Source: Barnesiella sp. WM24 (GTDB taxonomy: Bacteria > Bacteroidota > Bacteroidia > Bacteroidales > Muribaculaceae). Taken from it: a stretch of DNA of 43,453 nucleotides. Of this stretch, positions 16,521 to 24,985 are shown in pieces. Where the stretch lies: NCBI RefSeq assembly GCF_004570975.1, contig NZ_SPPC01000018.1:1-43453 (forward strand), in the 5' to 3' direction. Under the pieces are notes generated by a model, which searched no databases, was not told the origin of the DNA, and worked only from the letters and a program-made list of their open reading frames with translations. Position numbers and translations under genes: made by a program. The first letter of the stretch is position 1, and each line of letters opens with the position of its first letter.

Positions 16521-17954
16521 ATGACAGAACAAGTCAAACAGACACTCAACGACAAGGCGTGGGCACGATGGACCGTACTCGTGCTCGTAGCGTCGATGAT
16601 GTTTTTCGCCTACATGTTTGTAGACGTAATGTCACCCTTACAGTCACTTATCGAGACTGAACGCGGATGGTCGCCCGACGCGTTCGGCTATTATGCCGGA
16701 GCGGAATATATCCTGAATGTATTCGGATTTCTGATTCTTGCGGGTATTATCCTTGACAAGATGGGGGTAAGGTTCACAGGCACGCTATCGGCTTCAGTAA
16801 TGGTGATTGGAGCGTGTATCAAACTATATGCCATCAGCGACATGTTTCAAGGCTCGGCACTTGACACCTGGCTTAGCTCCTGGTGGACCGCAATGCCGGG
16901 AAGCGCAAAGCTTGCGGCGTTCGGCTTCATGATTTTCGGATGCGGATGCGAGATGGCTGGTATCACCGTGTCCAAGACTCTTGCAAAGTGGTTTGAGGGC
17001 AAGGAGATGGCTCTTGCCATGGGTGCAGAGATGGCAATCGCCCGCTTCGGCGTGTTTGCAGTGTTCTCCATCTCTCCGCGCCTCGCCAACTGGATGGGCG
17101 ACGAGACAGTGGTCGTTCCGGTAGGATTCTGTACCGCGCTGCTTTTCATCGGTCTTATATGCTACATCGTGTTTACATTCTTTGACACCAAGCTTGACAA
17201 AGAACTCGGCTCGTCAAAAGAAGACAACACCGCTGAAGAGGAGTTCAAGCTCAGCGATGTCAAAAACATCCTCACAAGCAAGCTTTTCTGGATTATCGCG
17301 ATGCTCTGCGTGCTATATTATTCGGCTATTTTCCCGTTCCAGCGTTATGCAGCCAACATGCTTCAGTGTAACCTCGGTATTGACGCCACGACGGCAGCCG
17401 ACATATTCCGCTGGTTCCCCATCGGCGCGGCAGTCCTGACACCTTTCCTCGGCTATTTCCTTGACCGTAAGGGAAAGGGTGCCTCGATGCTTATCCTCGG
17501 AGCCATCCTGATGATTGTATGTCACCTGACATTTGCCCTTCTGCTTCCGGCTTATCCGAGCAAGGCCCTCGCTTTCACCGCCATTATCGTGCTCGGAGTC
17601 TCGTTCTCTCTCGTTCCTGCGGCTCTGTGGCCCTCGGTGCCCAAGATCATGGACTCACGATTCCTCGGAAGTGCCTATTCTCTTATATTCTGGGTTCAGA
17701 ACATCGGTCTGTCGCTTTTCCCGATTCTTATCGGCATAGTGCTTACGTCGTCCAACCCCGGAGTCACCGACCCGATGAAGTATGACTATACCAACCCTAT
17801 GCTTCTCTTTGCCGGTCTCGGCGTGCTTGCACTGATATTCGGAATATGGCTAAAGGCTCTCGATGCAAGGAAACATTATGGTCTTGAGCTGCCCAATATC
17901 GCCCCGAGCAGGGAAGAAGAGATATTTGCCTCTGAAGGTGAAATCAACGAATAA
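16521..17954 (+). CDS. MFS transporter
   Basis: A 477-aa major facilitator with about 12 transmembrane segments in two halves, separated by a charged cytoplasmic loop (KLDKELGSSKEDNTAEEEFKLSD, about residues 226-248). The loop 2-3 motif ILDKMGVRFTG and the second-half GYFLDRKGKGASMLI are MFS signatures. The N-terminus is short and cytoplasmic. The substrate cannot be read from sequence. The overall look resembles the MFSD1-like bacterial group, but I would not assign a solute. It is monocistronic, with a strong terminator after the stop. Confidence 0.88.
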   Translation: MTEQVKQTLNDKAWARWTVLVLVASMMFFAYMFVDVMSPLQSLIETERGWSPDAFGYYAGAEYILNVFGFLILAGIILDKMGVRFTGTLSASVMVIGACIKLYAISDMFQGSALDTWLSSWWTAMPGSAKLAAFGFMIFGCGCEMAGITVSKTLAKWFEGKEMALAMGAEMAIARFGVFAVFSISPRLANWMGDETVVVPVGFCTALLFIGLICYIVFTFFDTKLDKELGSSKEDNTAEEEFKLSDVKNILTSKLFWIIAMLCVLYYSAIFPFQRYAANMLQCNLGIDATTAADIFRWFPIGAAVLTPFLGYFLDRKGKGASMLILGAILMIVCHLTFALLLPAYPSKALAFTAIIVLGVSFSLVPAALWPSVPKIMDSRFLGSAYSLIFWVQNIGLSLFPILIGIVLTSSNPGVTDPMKYDYTNPMLLFAGLGVLALIFGIWLKALDARKHYGLELPNIAPSREEEIFASEGEINE

Positions 17955-17973
17955 ACCGAAACGGTTTGTTATA

Positions 17974-18022
17974 ACAGAGAGGCGTGATTCCGCAGCGGGA
18001 GTCACGCCTCTCTGTTCTTTTT
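17974..18022 (+). terminator. Terminator after the MFS gene
   Basis: A 14-bp perfect stem (17974-17987 with 18002-18015), extendable inside the loop, followed by TTCTTTTT. Confidence 0.85.
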
Positions 18023-18039
18023 AGAGCCTGAGCAAGGGG

Positions 18040-18516
18040 TCAGTCGTCGCGGGTGACACGTGTCATCTGCCCCGCAGCATTAAACCGGTAATCATCAATG
18101 CGGTCATGTCTTACCTCCACTTTATAGCCCTTTACCGGATGAAACTGAATCTCCTCTACCGAGTCAAGCGCACCCTGGTCGGAAAGGGTGCGACACGCCT
18201 CGGCAGGCAGCATATCGCGCACCAGGACCGCCGGCAGCACTCCTCGGTCAGGGGCACTTACCTCCGTGCATTTGCCCTGTGAGTCAAAGTCAAGGTCAGT
18301 GCCGTCGGAGAGTTCCAGTTCGTAGGAGTTGGACCAGAACTTCTTTTCATACTTTACAATCGTCTTTCCTTCAAAATGCTTTTTGATAAAAGACTTTGCG
18401 GCCACAGGCAGTCCGGAACTTTCGACCGATGCCGGGATCTGCGCCCTCAGCGACATGCAGCCCACACTCAGCGCGGCTGTTATCGCAAGTACTGTTTTCT
18501 GGACAAAACGATACAT
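18040..18516 (-). CDS. PepSY-like secreted protein
   Basis: A 158-aa exported protein with a signal peptide ending near LRAQ (residue 26). It has two repeats of the Bacteroidetes PepSY-like domain: LPVAAKSFIKKHFEGKTIVKYEKKFWSNSYELELSDGTDLDFDSQG, and then the weaker LPAEACRTL...EEIQFHPVKGYKVEVRHDRIDDYRFNAAG. Proteins of this type are periplasmic and of unknown function, and possible protease or hydrolase inhibitor roles are speculative. It lies downstream of typA on the same strand but after a terminator hairpin. Confidence 0.8.
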   Translation of the reverse strand: MYRFVQKTVLAITAALSVGCMSLRAQIPASVESSGLPVAAKSFIKKHFEGKTIVKYEKKFWSNSYELELSDGTDLDFDSQGKCTEVSAPDRGVLPAVLVRDMLPAEACRTLSDQGALDSVEEIQFHPVKGYKVEVRHDRIDDYRFNAAGQMTRVTRDD

Positions 18517-18519
18517 AAT

Positions 18520-18559
18520 AAAAGTGTCTTACAGTTAGCAATCTAACCATAAGACACTT
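18520..18559 (-). terminator. typA terminator
   Basis: Minus-strand hairpin AGTGTCTTA (18558-18550) with TAAGACACT (18531-18523), plus an inner GTTAG/CTAAC stem, followed by TTTATT reading into the PepSY-like gene start. Confidence 0.7.
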
Positions 18560-18586
18560 GTTCGGATGATATTGTTCAGTGTAATA

Positions 18587-20386
18587 TCAGGCTTTATTAG
18601 CTCTCTTGCGCTCGATCTCGTCAAGGATAATTTTACGCAGGCGCAAGTGATTGGGGGTCACCTCGACATATTCATCTTCCTTGATATATTCAAGTGCTTC
18701 TTCAAGCGAAAATACCACCGGGGGAATGATACGCGCCTTGTCGTCGGCTCCCGACGCACGCATGTTGGTAAGCTTCTTTGACTTGGTGACATTGACCACG
18801 ATGTCGTTGTCCTTGGCATTCTCTCCCACTACCTGTCCGGCATACACCTCTTCCTGCGGGAAGATGAAGAATCGTCCTCGGTCCTGAAGCTTGTCGATAG
18901 CATAGGCATAGGCGGTGCCCGCCTCCATTGCTATAAGCGAGCCGTTGGTGCGGCGTTCGATATCTCCCTTCCAGGGCTGATATTCAAGGAAGCGGTGAGC
19001 CATTATAGCCTCTCCCGCCGAAGCAGTTAGCACATTGTTGCGCAGTCCTATGATGCCGCGCGACGGGATATTGAATTCAATGTGCAATCGGTCATTCTGG
19101 GTGGTCATCGACACCATCTCTCCCTTTCGGCGGGTTACCATGTCGATAATCTTGCTTGAATATTCCTCGGGCACATTGATGGTAAGCAGCTCGACGGGCT
19201 CGCATTTCTTTCCGTCAATCTCCTTGATGATTACCTGAGGCTGACCCACCTGCAACTCGTAACCTTCGCGACGCATGGTCTCTATCAGCACCGACAGGTG
19301 AAGCACACCGCGACCAAACACAGTCCACACATCCTCATGCGCCGCCTTGCTGACACGCAACGCAAGGTTCTTGTCAAGCTCCTTTTCAAGACGGTCGGCA
19401 ATGTGGCGCGAGGTCACATATTTTCCATCTTTTCCAAAGAAAGGCGAGTCGTTGATGGTGAATGTCATTGACATGGTAGGCTCGTCGATGGCTATGCGCG
19501 GAAGCGGCTCCGGATTATTGATGTCAGAGACAGTGTCGCCGATCTCAAATCCGTCGATACCGACAAGCGCACAGATGTCGCCCGACGATACTTCCTGCAC
19601 GCGCTTGCGACCCATTCCTTCAAAGGTGTGGAGCTCTTTTATACGCTGCTTCACCACTGAGCCGTCTTTCTTGCAGAGGGCTATATCCATGCCTTCACGG
19701 AGTGTGCCGCGATGTACACGGCCCACAGCGATACGCCCTACATAGCTTGAATAGTCAAGCGAGGTAATCAGCATCTGCGGGTCGCCTTCAAGGGTCTCCG
19801 GTGCCGGGATATAGTCGATTATGGCGTCGAGCACGGGAAGGATATTGTCGGTAGGCTTGTTCCAGTCGGTCGACATCCATCCTTGTTTAGCCGAGCCGTA
19901 GACTGTAGGGAAATCAAGCTGGTCTTCTGTCGCGTCAAGGTTAAACATCAGGTCAAACACCATCTCCTGCACTTCGTCGGGACGGCAGTTGGGCTTGTCG
20001 ACCTTGTTAATGACAACCACAGGCTTCAGACCCATCTGTATGGCTTTCTGTAAGACAAAGCGGGTCTGGGGCATCGGGCCCTCGAAAGCATCGACAAGCA
20101 GCAGACAGCCGTCAGCCATGTTGAGCACTCGCTCCACCTCTCCGCCGAAGTCGGCGTGTCCCGGAGTGTCGATGATGTTTATCTTATATCCCTTGTAGTT
20201 GATTGATACGTTTTTTGACAGAATAGTTATGCCTCGTTCACGCTCAAGGTCATTATTGTCAAGAATTAATTCACCCGCATTCTGATTCTCTCTGAAAAGG
20301 TTACCCGCGAGCAACATCTTGTCGACCAGCGTCGTTTTGCCGTGATCGACGTGAGCGATAATGGCAATATTTCTTATGTTCTGCAT
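18587..20386 (-). CDS. typA: Ribosome-binding GTPase TypA/BipA
   Basis: A 599-aa translational GTPase that acts on the 50S subunit during assembly and stress adaptation. The G domain is complete: [10 protein letters not shown] (G1), RERGIT (G2), [15 protein letters not shown] (G3) and VINKVDKPN (G4). Domain II, EF-G-like domains III and V, and the TypA-specific C-terminal domain ([22 protein letters not shown]) follow. It has a consensus promoter at 20406-20437. The repeat array begins about 70 bp further upstream. Confidence 0.97.
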   Translation of the reverse strand: MQNIRNIAIIAHVDHGKTTLVDKMLLAGNLFRENQNAGELILDNNDLERERGITILSKNVSINYKGYKINIIDTPGHADFGGEVERVLNMADGCLLLVDAFEGPMPQTRFVLQKAIQMGLKPVVVINKVDKPNCRPDEVQEMVFDLMFNLDATEDQLDFPTVYGSAKQGWMSTDWNKPTDNILPVLDAIIDYIPAPETLEGDPQMLITSLDYSSYVGRIAVGRVHRGTLREGMDIALCKKDGSVVKQRIKELHTFEGMGRKRVQEVSSGDICALVGIDGFEIGDTVSDINNPEPLPRIAIDEPTMSMTFTINDSPFFGKDGKYVTSRHIADRLEKELDKNLALRVSKAAHEDVWTVFGRGVLHLSVLIETMRREGYELQVGQPQVIIKEIDGKKCEPVELLTINVPEEYSSKIIDMVTRRKGEMVSMTTQNDRLHIEFNIPSRGIIGLRNNVLTASAGEAIMAHRFLEYQPWKGDIERRTNGSLIAMEAGTAYAYAIDKLQDRGRFFIFPQEEVYAGQVVGENAKDNDIVVNVTKSKKLTNMRASGADDKARIIPPVVFSLEEALEYIKEDEYVEVTPNHLRLRKIILDEIERKRANKA

Positions 20387-20405
20387 ATTCTTTTGATTTT
20401 CACTG

Positions 20406-20437
20406 CAAAATTACTATGTTTAAAAACATAAACCAAA
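20406..20437 (-). promoter_or_regulatory. typA promoter
   Basis: Minus strand: TTTG (20437-20434), 20 bp, TAATTTTG (20413-20406), ending 19 bp before the typA ATG. It is a full match to the Bacteroidetes consensus. Confidence 0.7.
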
Positions 20438-20506
20438 CCGATTGACAAAAAAATCAGTCACCATCATCAAAAAGAGCCGCCCCAAATCAAAAACATTTGC
20501 CCCATC

Positions 20507-22676
20507 AACAAAAAATACACCACGGTTTACACCGCGTAGCTGTAGGGGCGACCGGGAGGTCGCCCGCCCATCCGCATGGCGCACCCACCCACATCCCGGG
20601 GTTGCTGTCACCGCGGGCGAGCTTCCACTCGCCCCTACATTGCATGTTGTAAATCAACGAAATACACAGGGATTACATCAACAAAAACACACCACGGTTT
20701 ACACCGCGTAGCTGTAGGGGCGACCGGGAGGTCGCCCGCCCATCCGCATGGCGCACCCACGCACATTCCGGTGTTGCTGTCACCGCGGGCGAGCTTCCAC
20801 TCGCCCCTACATTGCATGTTGTAAATCAACGAAATACGCAGGGATTATATCAACAATATACACCGGGGTTACACCGCGTAGCTGTAGGGGCGACTGGGAG
20901 GTCGCCCGCCACATCCGCATGGCGCACCCACCCATATTCCGGGGTTGTTGTCACCGCGGGCGAGCTTCCACTCGCCCCTACATTGCATGTTGTACATCAA
21001 CGAAATACGCAGGGTTTACATCAACGATATGCACCACGGGGTACATCGCGTAGCTGTAGGGGCGACCGGGAGGTCGCCCGCAATATCCGCATGGCGCACC
21101 CCAAGCGCACATCCCGGGTTGCTGTCACCGCAGGCGAGCTTCAACTCGCCCCTACATTACATGTTGTACACCAATAAAATACGGCGCATTTCTTCAACAA
21201 AAATGCACCACGGGGCACATCGCGTAGCTGTAGGGGCGACTGGGAGGTCGCCCGCCACACCCGCATGGCGCACCCCAAACGCACATCCCGGGTTGCTGTC
21301 ACCGCAGGCGAGCTTCCACTCGCCCCTACATTGCATACTGTAAATCAGCGATATACAATGCGGATTACATCAACAAAAATACACCTTGGTTACACCGCGT
21401 AGCTGTATGGGCGACTGGGAGGTCGCCCGCCCATCCGCATGGCGCCCACGCAATCTATCCCCGGCAGGGGATAATCCATGTTTAGCCGTGGGTTGAGCGT
21501 AGCGACACCCACAGTAACCGCAACCCCAAAAATATCGTTTCCGCAGGAATCGTCAATTCCCGTAACATGATGATTCCTAACGGAAACCACACGCTTGGTA
21601 CATATTTTTCCGTGGGTATCACTTCGTTCAACCCACGGCTACAAGAAAGATCATCCCCAAGGGGATGCAACCCATGCCACACACCCACATGGCGCACCCA
21701 CGCGCATATTCCGGGGTTGTTGTCACCGCGGGCGAGCTTCCACTCGCCCCCACATTGCATGTTGTAAATCAACGGAATACACAGGGATTACATCAACAAA
21801 ATACACCTGGGTTACACCGCGTAGCTGTAGGGGCGACCGGGAGGTCGCCCGCCCATCCGCATGGCGCACCCGACCCACATCCCGGGGTCGCTGTCACCGC
21901 GGGCGAGCTTCCACTCGCCCCTACATTGCATATTGTAAATCAATAAAATACGGCGCGGATTACATCAACAAAAATGCACCACGGGTTACACCGCGTAGCT
22001 GTAGGGGCGACCGGGAGGTCGCCCGCCCATCCGCATGGCGCCCCACCCACATTCCGGGGTTGCTGTCACCGCGGGCGAGCTTCCACTCGCCCCTACATTG
22101 CATGTTGTACACCAATAAAATACGTCGCGGATTACATCAACAATATACACCGGGGTTACATCGCGTAGCTGTAGGGGCGACCGGGAGGTCGCCCGCCCAT
22201 CCGCATGGCGCGCCCACCCACATTCCGGGGTTGCTGTTACCGCGGGCGAGCTTCCACTCGCCCCTACATTGCATGTTGTAAATCAATAAAATACGGCGCG
22301 GATTACATCAACAAAAAATGCACCACGGGTTACATCGCGTAGCTGTAGGGGCGACTGGGAGGTCGCCCGCCACATCCGCATGGCGCACCCTCGCACATTC
22401 CGGGGTTGCTGTCACCGCGGGCGAGCTTCCACTCGCCCCTACATTGCATGTTGTAAATCAACGGAATACGCATGAATTACATCAACAAAAAATACACTAC
22501 GGGTTACATCGCGTAGCTGTAGGGGCGACTGGGAGGTCGCCCGCCCATCCGCATGGCGCGCCCACGCACATTCCGGTGTTGCTGTCACCGCGGGCGAGCT
22601 TCCACTCGCCCTACACGGCATGTTGTACATCAATAAAATACGGCGCGGATTACATCAACAATATACACCGGGGTTG
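20507..22676. repeat. Tandem array of eleven ~172-bp double-hairpin units
   Basis: The motif GTAGGGGCGA starts at 20542, 20714, 20884, 21056, 21230, 21405 (variant GTATGGGCGA), 21827, 22001, 22171, 22345 and 22519. Normal spacing is 170-175 bp; the jump from 21405 to 21827 is caused by an inserted palindrome. Each unit has hairpin 1 (GGGCGACC-GGGA-GGTCGCCC, or with T in place of the last stem C), a ~60-bp linker, and hairpin 2 (GGGCGAG-CTTCCA-CTCGCCC). The outer GTAGGGGCGA and TCGCCCCTAC are also mutually complementary. A ~75-bp AT-richer spacer (ATTGCATGTTGTAAATC... ATTACATCAACAA) separates units. The layout resembles REP/BIME-type elements. No gene is credible here: the repeats are open in several frames only because they contain few stops. 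Confidence 0.9.
21483..21641. repeat. Nested ~160-bp palindrome inserted in the array
   Basis: The outer arms TAGCCGTGGGTTGAGCG (21483-21499) and CGTTCAACCCACGGCTA (21625-21641) match at 16 of 17 positions. Inside are ACCCAC/GTGGGT, AAAAATAT/ATATTTTT, and GTTTCCGCAGGAATC (21537-21551) with GATTCCTAACGGAAAC (21572-21587). Small ATCCCC...GGGGAT hairpins flank it at about 21454-21471 and 21653-21668. It splits the sixth array unit. It has no coding capacity. It could be a MITE-like element or a REP-like composite. Confidence 0.8.
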
Positions 22677-22715
22677 CGGGGTGCGGCGCATGCATGGCGC
22701 ACATGCGCGTTGCCG

Positions 22716-22748
22716 TAAATAAAACAGCCGGCCCGGAGGGGTCGGCTG
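22716..22748 (-). terminator. Terminator of the M3 peptidase gene
   Basis: A 10-bp stem (22748-22739 with 22734-22725, one G-T pair) with a 4-nt loop, followed on the minus strand by TTTTATTTAC. Confidence 0.8.
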
Positions 22749-22758
22749 TGGTGTGGGG

Positions 22759-24912
22759 TTAATCTTTTGTGGAGTGGATTGGCTGTGGAAGCGACGGTAT
22801 CTCTGCCGGAGCCTTTACGCCGTCGCGCTCGAGGAGAGCGTCGATGGTAGGTTCCTGTCCGCGGAAACGCTTGTAGAGCGTCATGGGATGTTCGGTGCCC
22901 CCACGTGTCAATACGTTTTCACGGAAAGAGTCAGCGGTAGCCTTGTCAAACAGACCGTTTTTGAGGAAGACCGAGAATGCGTCGGCATCGAGCACTTCAG
23001 CCCACTTGTAGCTGTAATATCCTGCCGCATATCCACCTGAGAAAATGTGGCTGAACTGCGGGCTGAAAAGGCAGCCTTCCACCTCGTCAAACATGCTTAC
23101 AGGCGCCATAGCCTCATTTTCAAACGCCACAGGATCAGCGACAGGAGCAGTGGTCATGTGCCATGCCATATCGGTCAAGCCAAACGCGAGCTGACGAAGG
23201 CAGGCATATCCGGCGCCAAACTGGGAAGTATTGACAATCTTGTCGACAAGATTCTGAGGAATCGGTTCGCCGGTCAGGTAATGACGGGCAAAACCGTCAA
23301 GAAATTCCTTTTGTGTAAGATAATTTTCATTGAACTGGGAAGGCAGCTCCACAAAGTCACGATAGACGTTAGTGCCGGAGAGCGAGCTGTATTTAGTGGC
23401 TGCGAGAAGCCCGTGGAGCGCATGACCGAACTCATGGAGGAATGTCTCCACCTCATAGGGTGTAAGCAGCGAGGGCTTTGAGCCTGTAGGCTTGGTGAAG
23501 TTCATGACAATTGACACATGGGGACGCACGGAGTCGCCCCCGGCAGTAATCCACTCTTCGCGGAAATTGGTCATCCAGGCGCCGGGACGCTTGCTTTCAC
23601 GGGGGAAGAAGTCGGTATAGATTACACCGACAAAGCTACCGTCGGCATCCTTTACATCATAAGCCTTTACATCGGGGTGATAGACAGAGACAGCGGGATT
23701 ATGCTCGAATGTGAGTCCGTAAAGACGGGTCGCGAGCCCGAACACACCGTCAATCACATTGTTAAGTTCAAAGTAGGGGCGAAGCTCTTCTTCGTCATAT
23801 TTATACTTCTCTTCCTTCAGCTTATTGGCATAGTAGCTGTAATCCCACGGCATAAGCTTGACCGGGGCACCCTCACGCGCGGAAGCAAAATTCACAATCT
23901 CCTCAAACTCGCGCAACTGGGCGGGACGATAAGCCTCGGCAAGCTGCTGCAAGAGCTTATTGACATTTTCCGGGGTCTCCGCCATTGTCTTTTCAAGCTT
24001 ATAGTCGGCATAAGTCGATTTACCGAAAAGATTGGCAATCTGACGGCGGGTGTCGGCAATAGAGGTCATAATCTCCATGTTGGAGTATTCGCCTTTTGTA
24101 TTGCGGCTGCTGTATAGCTTGTAAAACTTCTCGCGCAGGTCGCGACGGTCGCTATATTTCATAAACGCCGTGTAGACAGGCTGAGCAAGCGTGAAGAGGT
24201 ATTCCCCGTCTCTGCCTTTTTCACGGGCGGCAAGAGCGGCAGCCTCTACAGAGCTTGCAGGGAGTCCGGCAAGGTCGTCGGCGGTGAGCCATATCTCATA
24301 GGTGTTAAGCTCTTTCAACACATTTTGTCCGAATTTGGTGGTAAGGTCGGAAAGCTGAGCCGAAAGCTTGCGATAAGCATCTCGCTTCTCTCCCTGCAGC
24401 TCCGCACCCTGGCGAGCAAAACTGTCGTAGGTCGTAGAGAGCAGCATCTCGTCTTCAGGAGAGAGTGAGAGGCCGTCTTTTTTGTCATATACAGCCTTGA
24501 TGCGCTTCCACAAGCCCTCGTTAAGGCTTATGCCGGTAGAGTGCTGCGACAGCTTGGCAGATACACGTAGCGAAATCTCCATCATCTCATCGTCGCTCAA
24601 CGCCGAGAGAATGGGGAAAAACGCATTTAGCACCCGGTTAAGGTCGGAGCCGGAGCGTTCAAGGGCAACGATGGTGTTTTCAAACGTAGGCTCTTCAGGA
24701 GAATTGACAATAGCGTCAATCTCGCTGTTCTGCAACTGCATGCCACGGTCGATAGCCGGCTCGTAGTCCTTGTTGGAAATCCGGTCAAACGGGATTGTGT
24801 TATGTACTGTCTCAAACTCCGTAAAAAACGGGTTTGAAATATCTTCTACTTTTTGCTCTGCGTGAATCATGTTAATACATAAAATTAAAAAAGTCAGGGC
24901 TATTTTTCTCAT
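22759..24912 (-). CDS. dcp: M3 family metallopeptidase (peptidyl-dipeptidase Dcp type)
   Basis: A 717-aa zinc peptidase of the thimet/oligopeptidase M3 family that trims peptides, probably as a dipeptidyl carboxypeptidase. It has a signal peptide (MRKIALTFLILCINMIHA), pointing to a periplasmic location. The zinc motif is HEFGH at 493-497, and the third ligand is likely Glu522 (RDFVELPSQ). The N-terminal NPFFTEFETVHNTIPFDRI and the C-terminal FSHIFSGGYAAGYYSYKWAEVLDADAF are typical Dcp/OpdA segments. It has a -7 box upstream and a terminator downstream. The next upstream gene (TPR) is 73 bp away. Confidence 0.93.
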   Translation of the reverse strand: MRKIALTFLILCINMIHAEQKVEDISNPFFTEFETVHNTIPFDRISNKDYEPAIDRGMQLQNSEIDAIVNSPEEPTFENTIVALERSGSDLNRVLNAFFPILSALSDDEMMEISLRVSAKLSQHSTGISLNEGLWKRIKAVYDKKDGLSLSPEDEMLLSTTYDSFARQGAELQGEKRDAYRKLSAQLSDLTTKFGQNVLKELNTYEIWLTADDLAGLPASSVEAAALAAREKGRDGEYLFTLAQPVYTAFMKYSDRRDLREKFYKLYSSRNTKGEYSNMEIMTSIADTRRQIANLFGKSTYADYKLEKTMAETPENVNKLLQQLAEAYRPAQLREFEEIVNFASAREGAPVKLMPWDYSYYANKLKEEKYKYDEEELRPYFELNNVIDGVFGLATRLYGLTFEHNPAVSVYHPDVKAYDVKDADGSFVGVIYTDFFPRESKRPGAWMTNFREEWITAGGDSVRPHVSIVMNFTKPTGSKPSLLTPYEVETFLHEFGHALHGLLAATKYSSLSGTNVYRDFVELPSQFNENYLTQKEFLDGFARHYLTGEPIPQNLVDKIVNTSQFGAGYACLRQLAFGLTDMAWHMTTAPVADPVAFENEAMAPVSMFDEVEGCLFSPQFSHIFSGGYAAGYYSYKWAEVLDADAFSVFLKNGLFDKATADSFRENVLTRGGTEHPMTLYKRFRGQEPTIDALLERDGVKAPAEIPSLPQPIHSTKD

Positions 24913-24942
24913 AAGCTCGTCATATTGTTTCGATTAATCACA

Positions 24943-24950
24943 CAAATTTA
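24943..24950 (-). promoter_or_regulatory. -7 box of the M3 peptidase gene
   Basis: Minus strand TAAATTTG, 30 bp before the ATG at 24912. The -33 element is not clear. Confidence 0.45.
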
Positions 24951-24985
24951 CGGAAAAATCCTGACACATTGCCATAAACGGGGTC

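Noticed and set aside
20507-22676. CRISPR array
   Set aside because: The repeats are ~172 bp long and imperfect, the spacers are near-identical to one another, and no cas gene is present.
20442-22722. Many overlapping open frames of 60-230 codons within the repeat array (for example 21595-22281)
   Set aside because: They exist because the repeat has few stops. Unit lengths of 170-175 bp are not multiples of three, so the frame shifts from unit to unit, and several frames on both strands are open at once.
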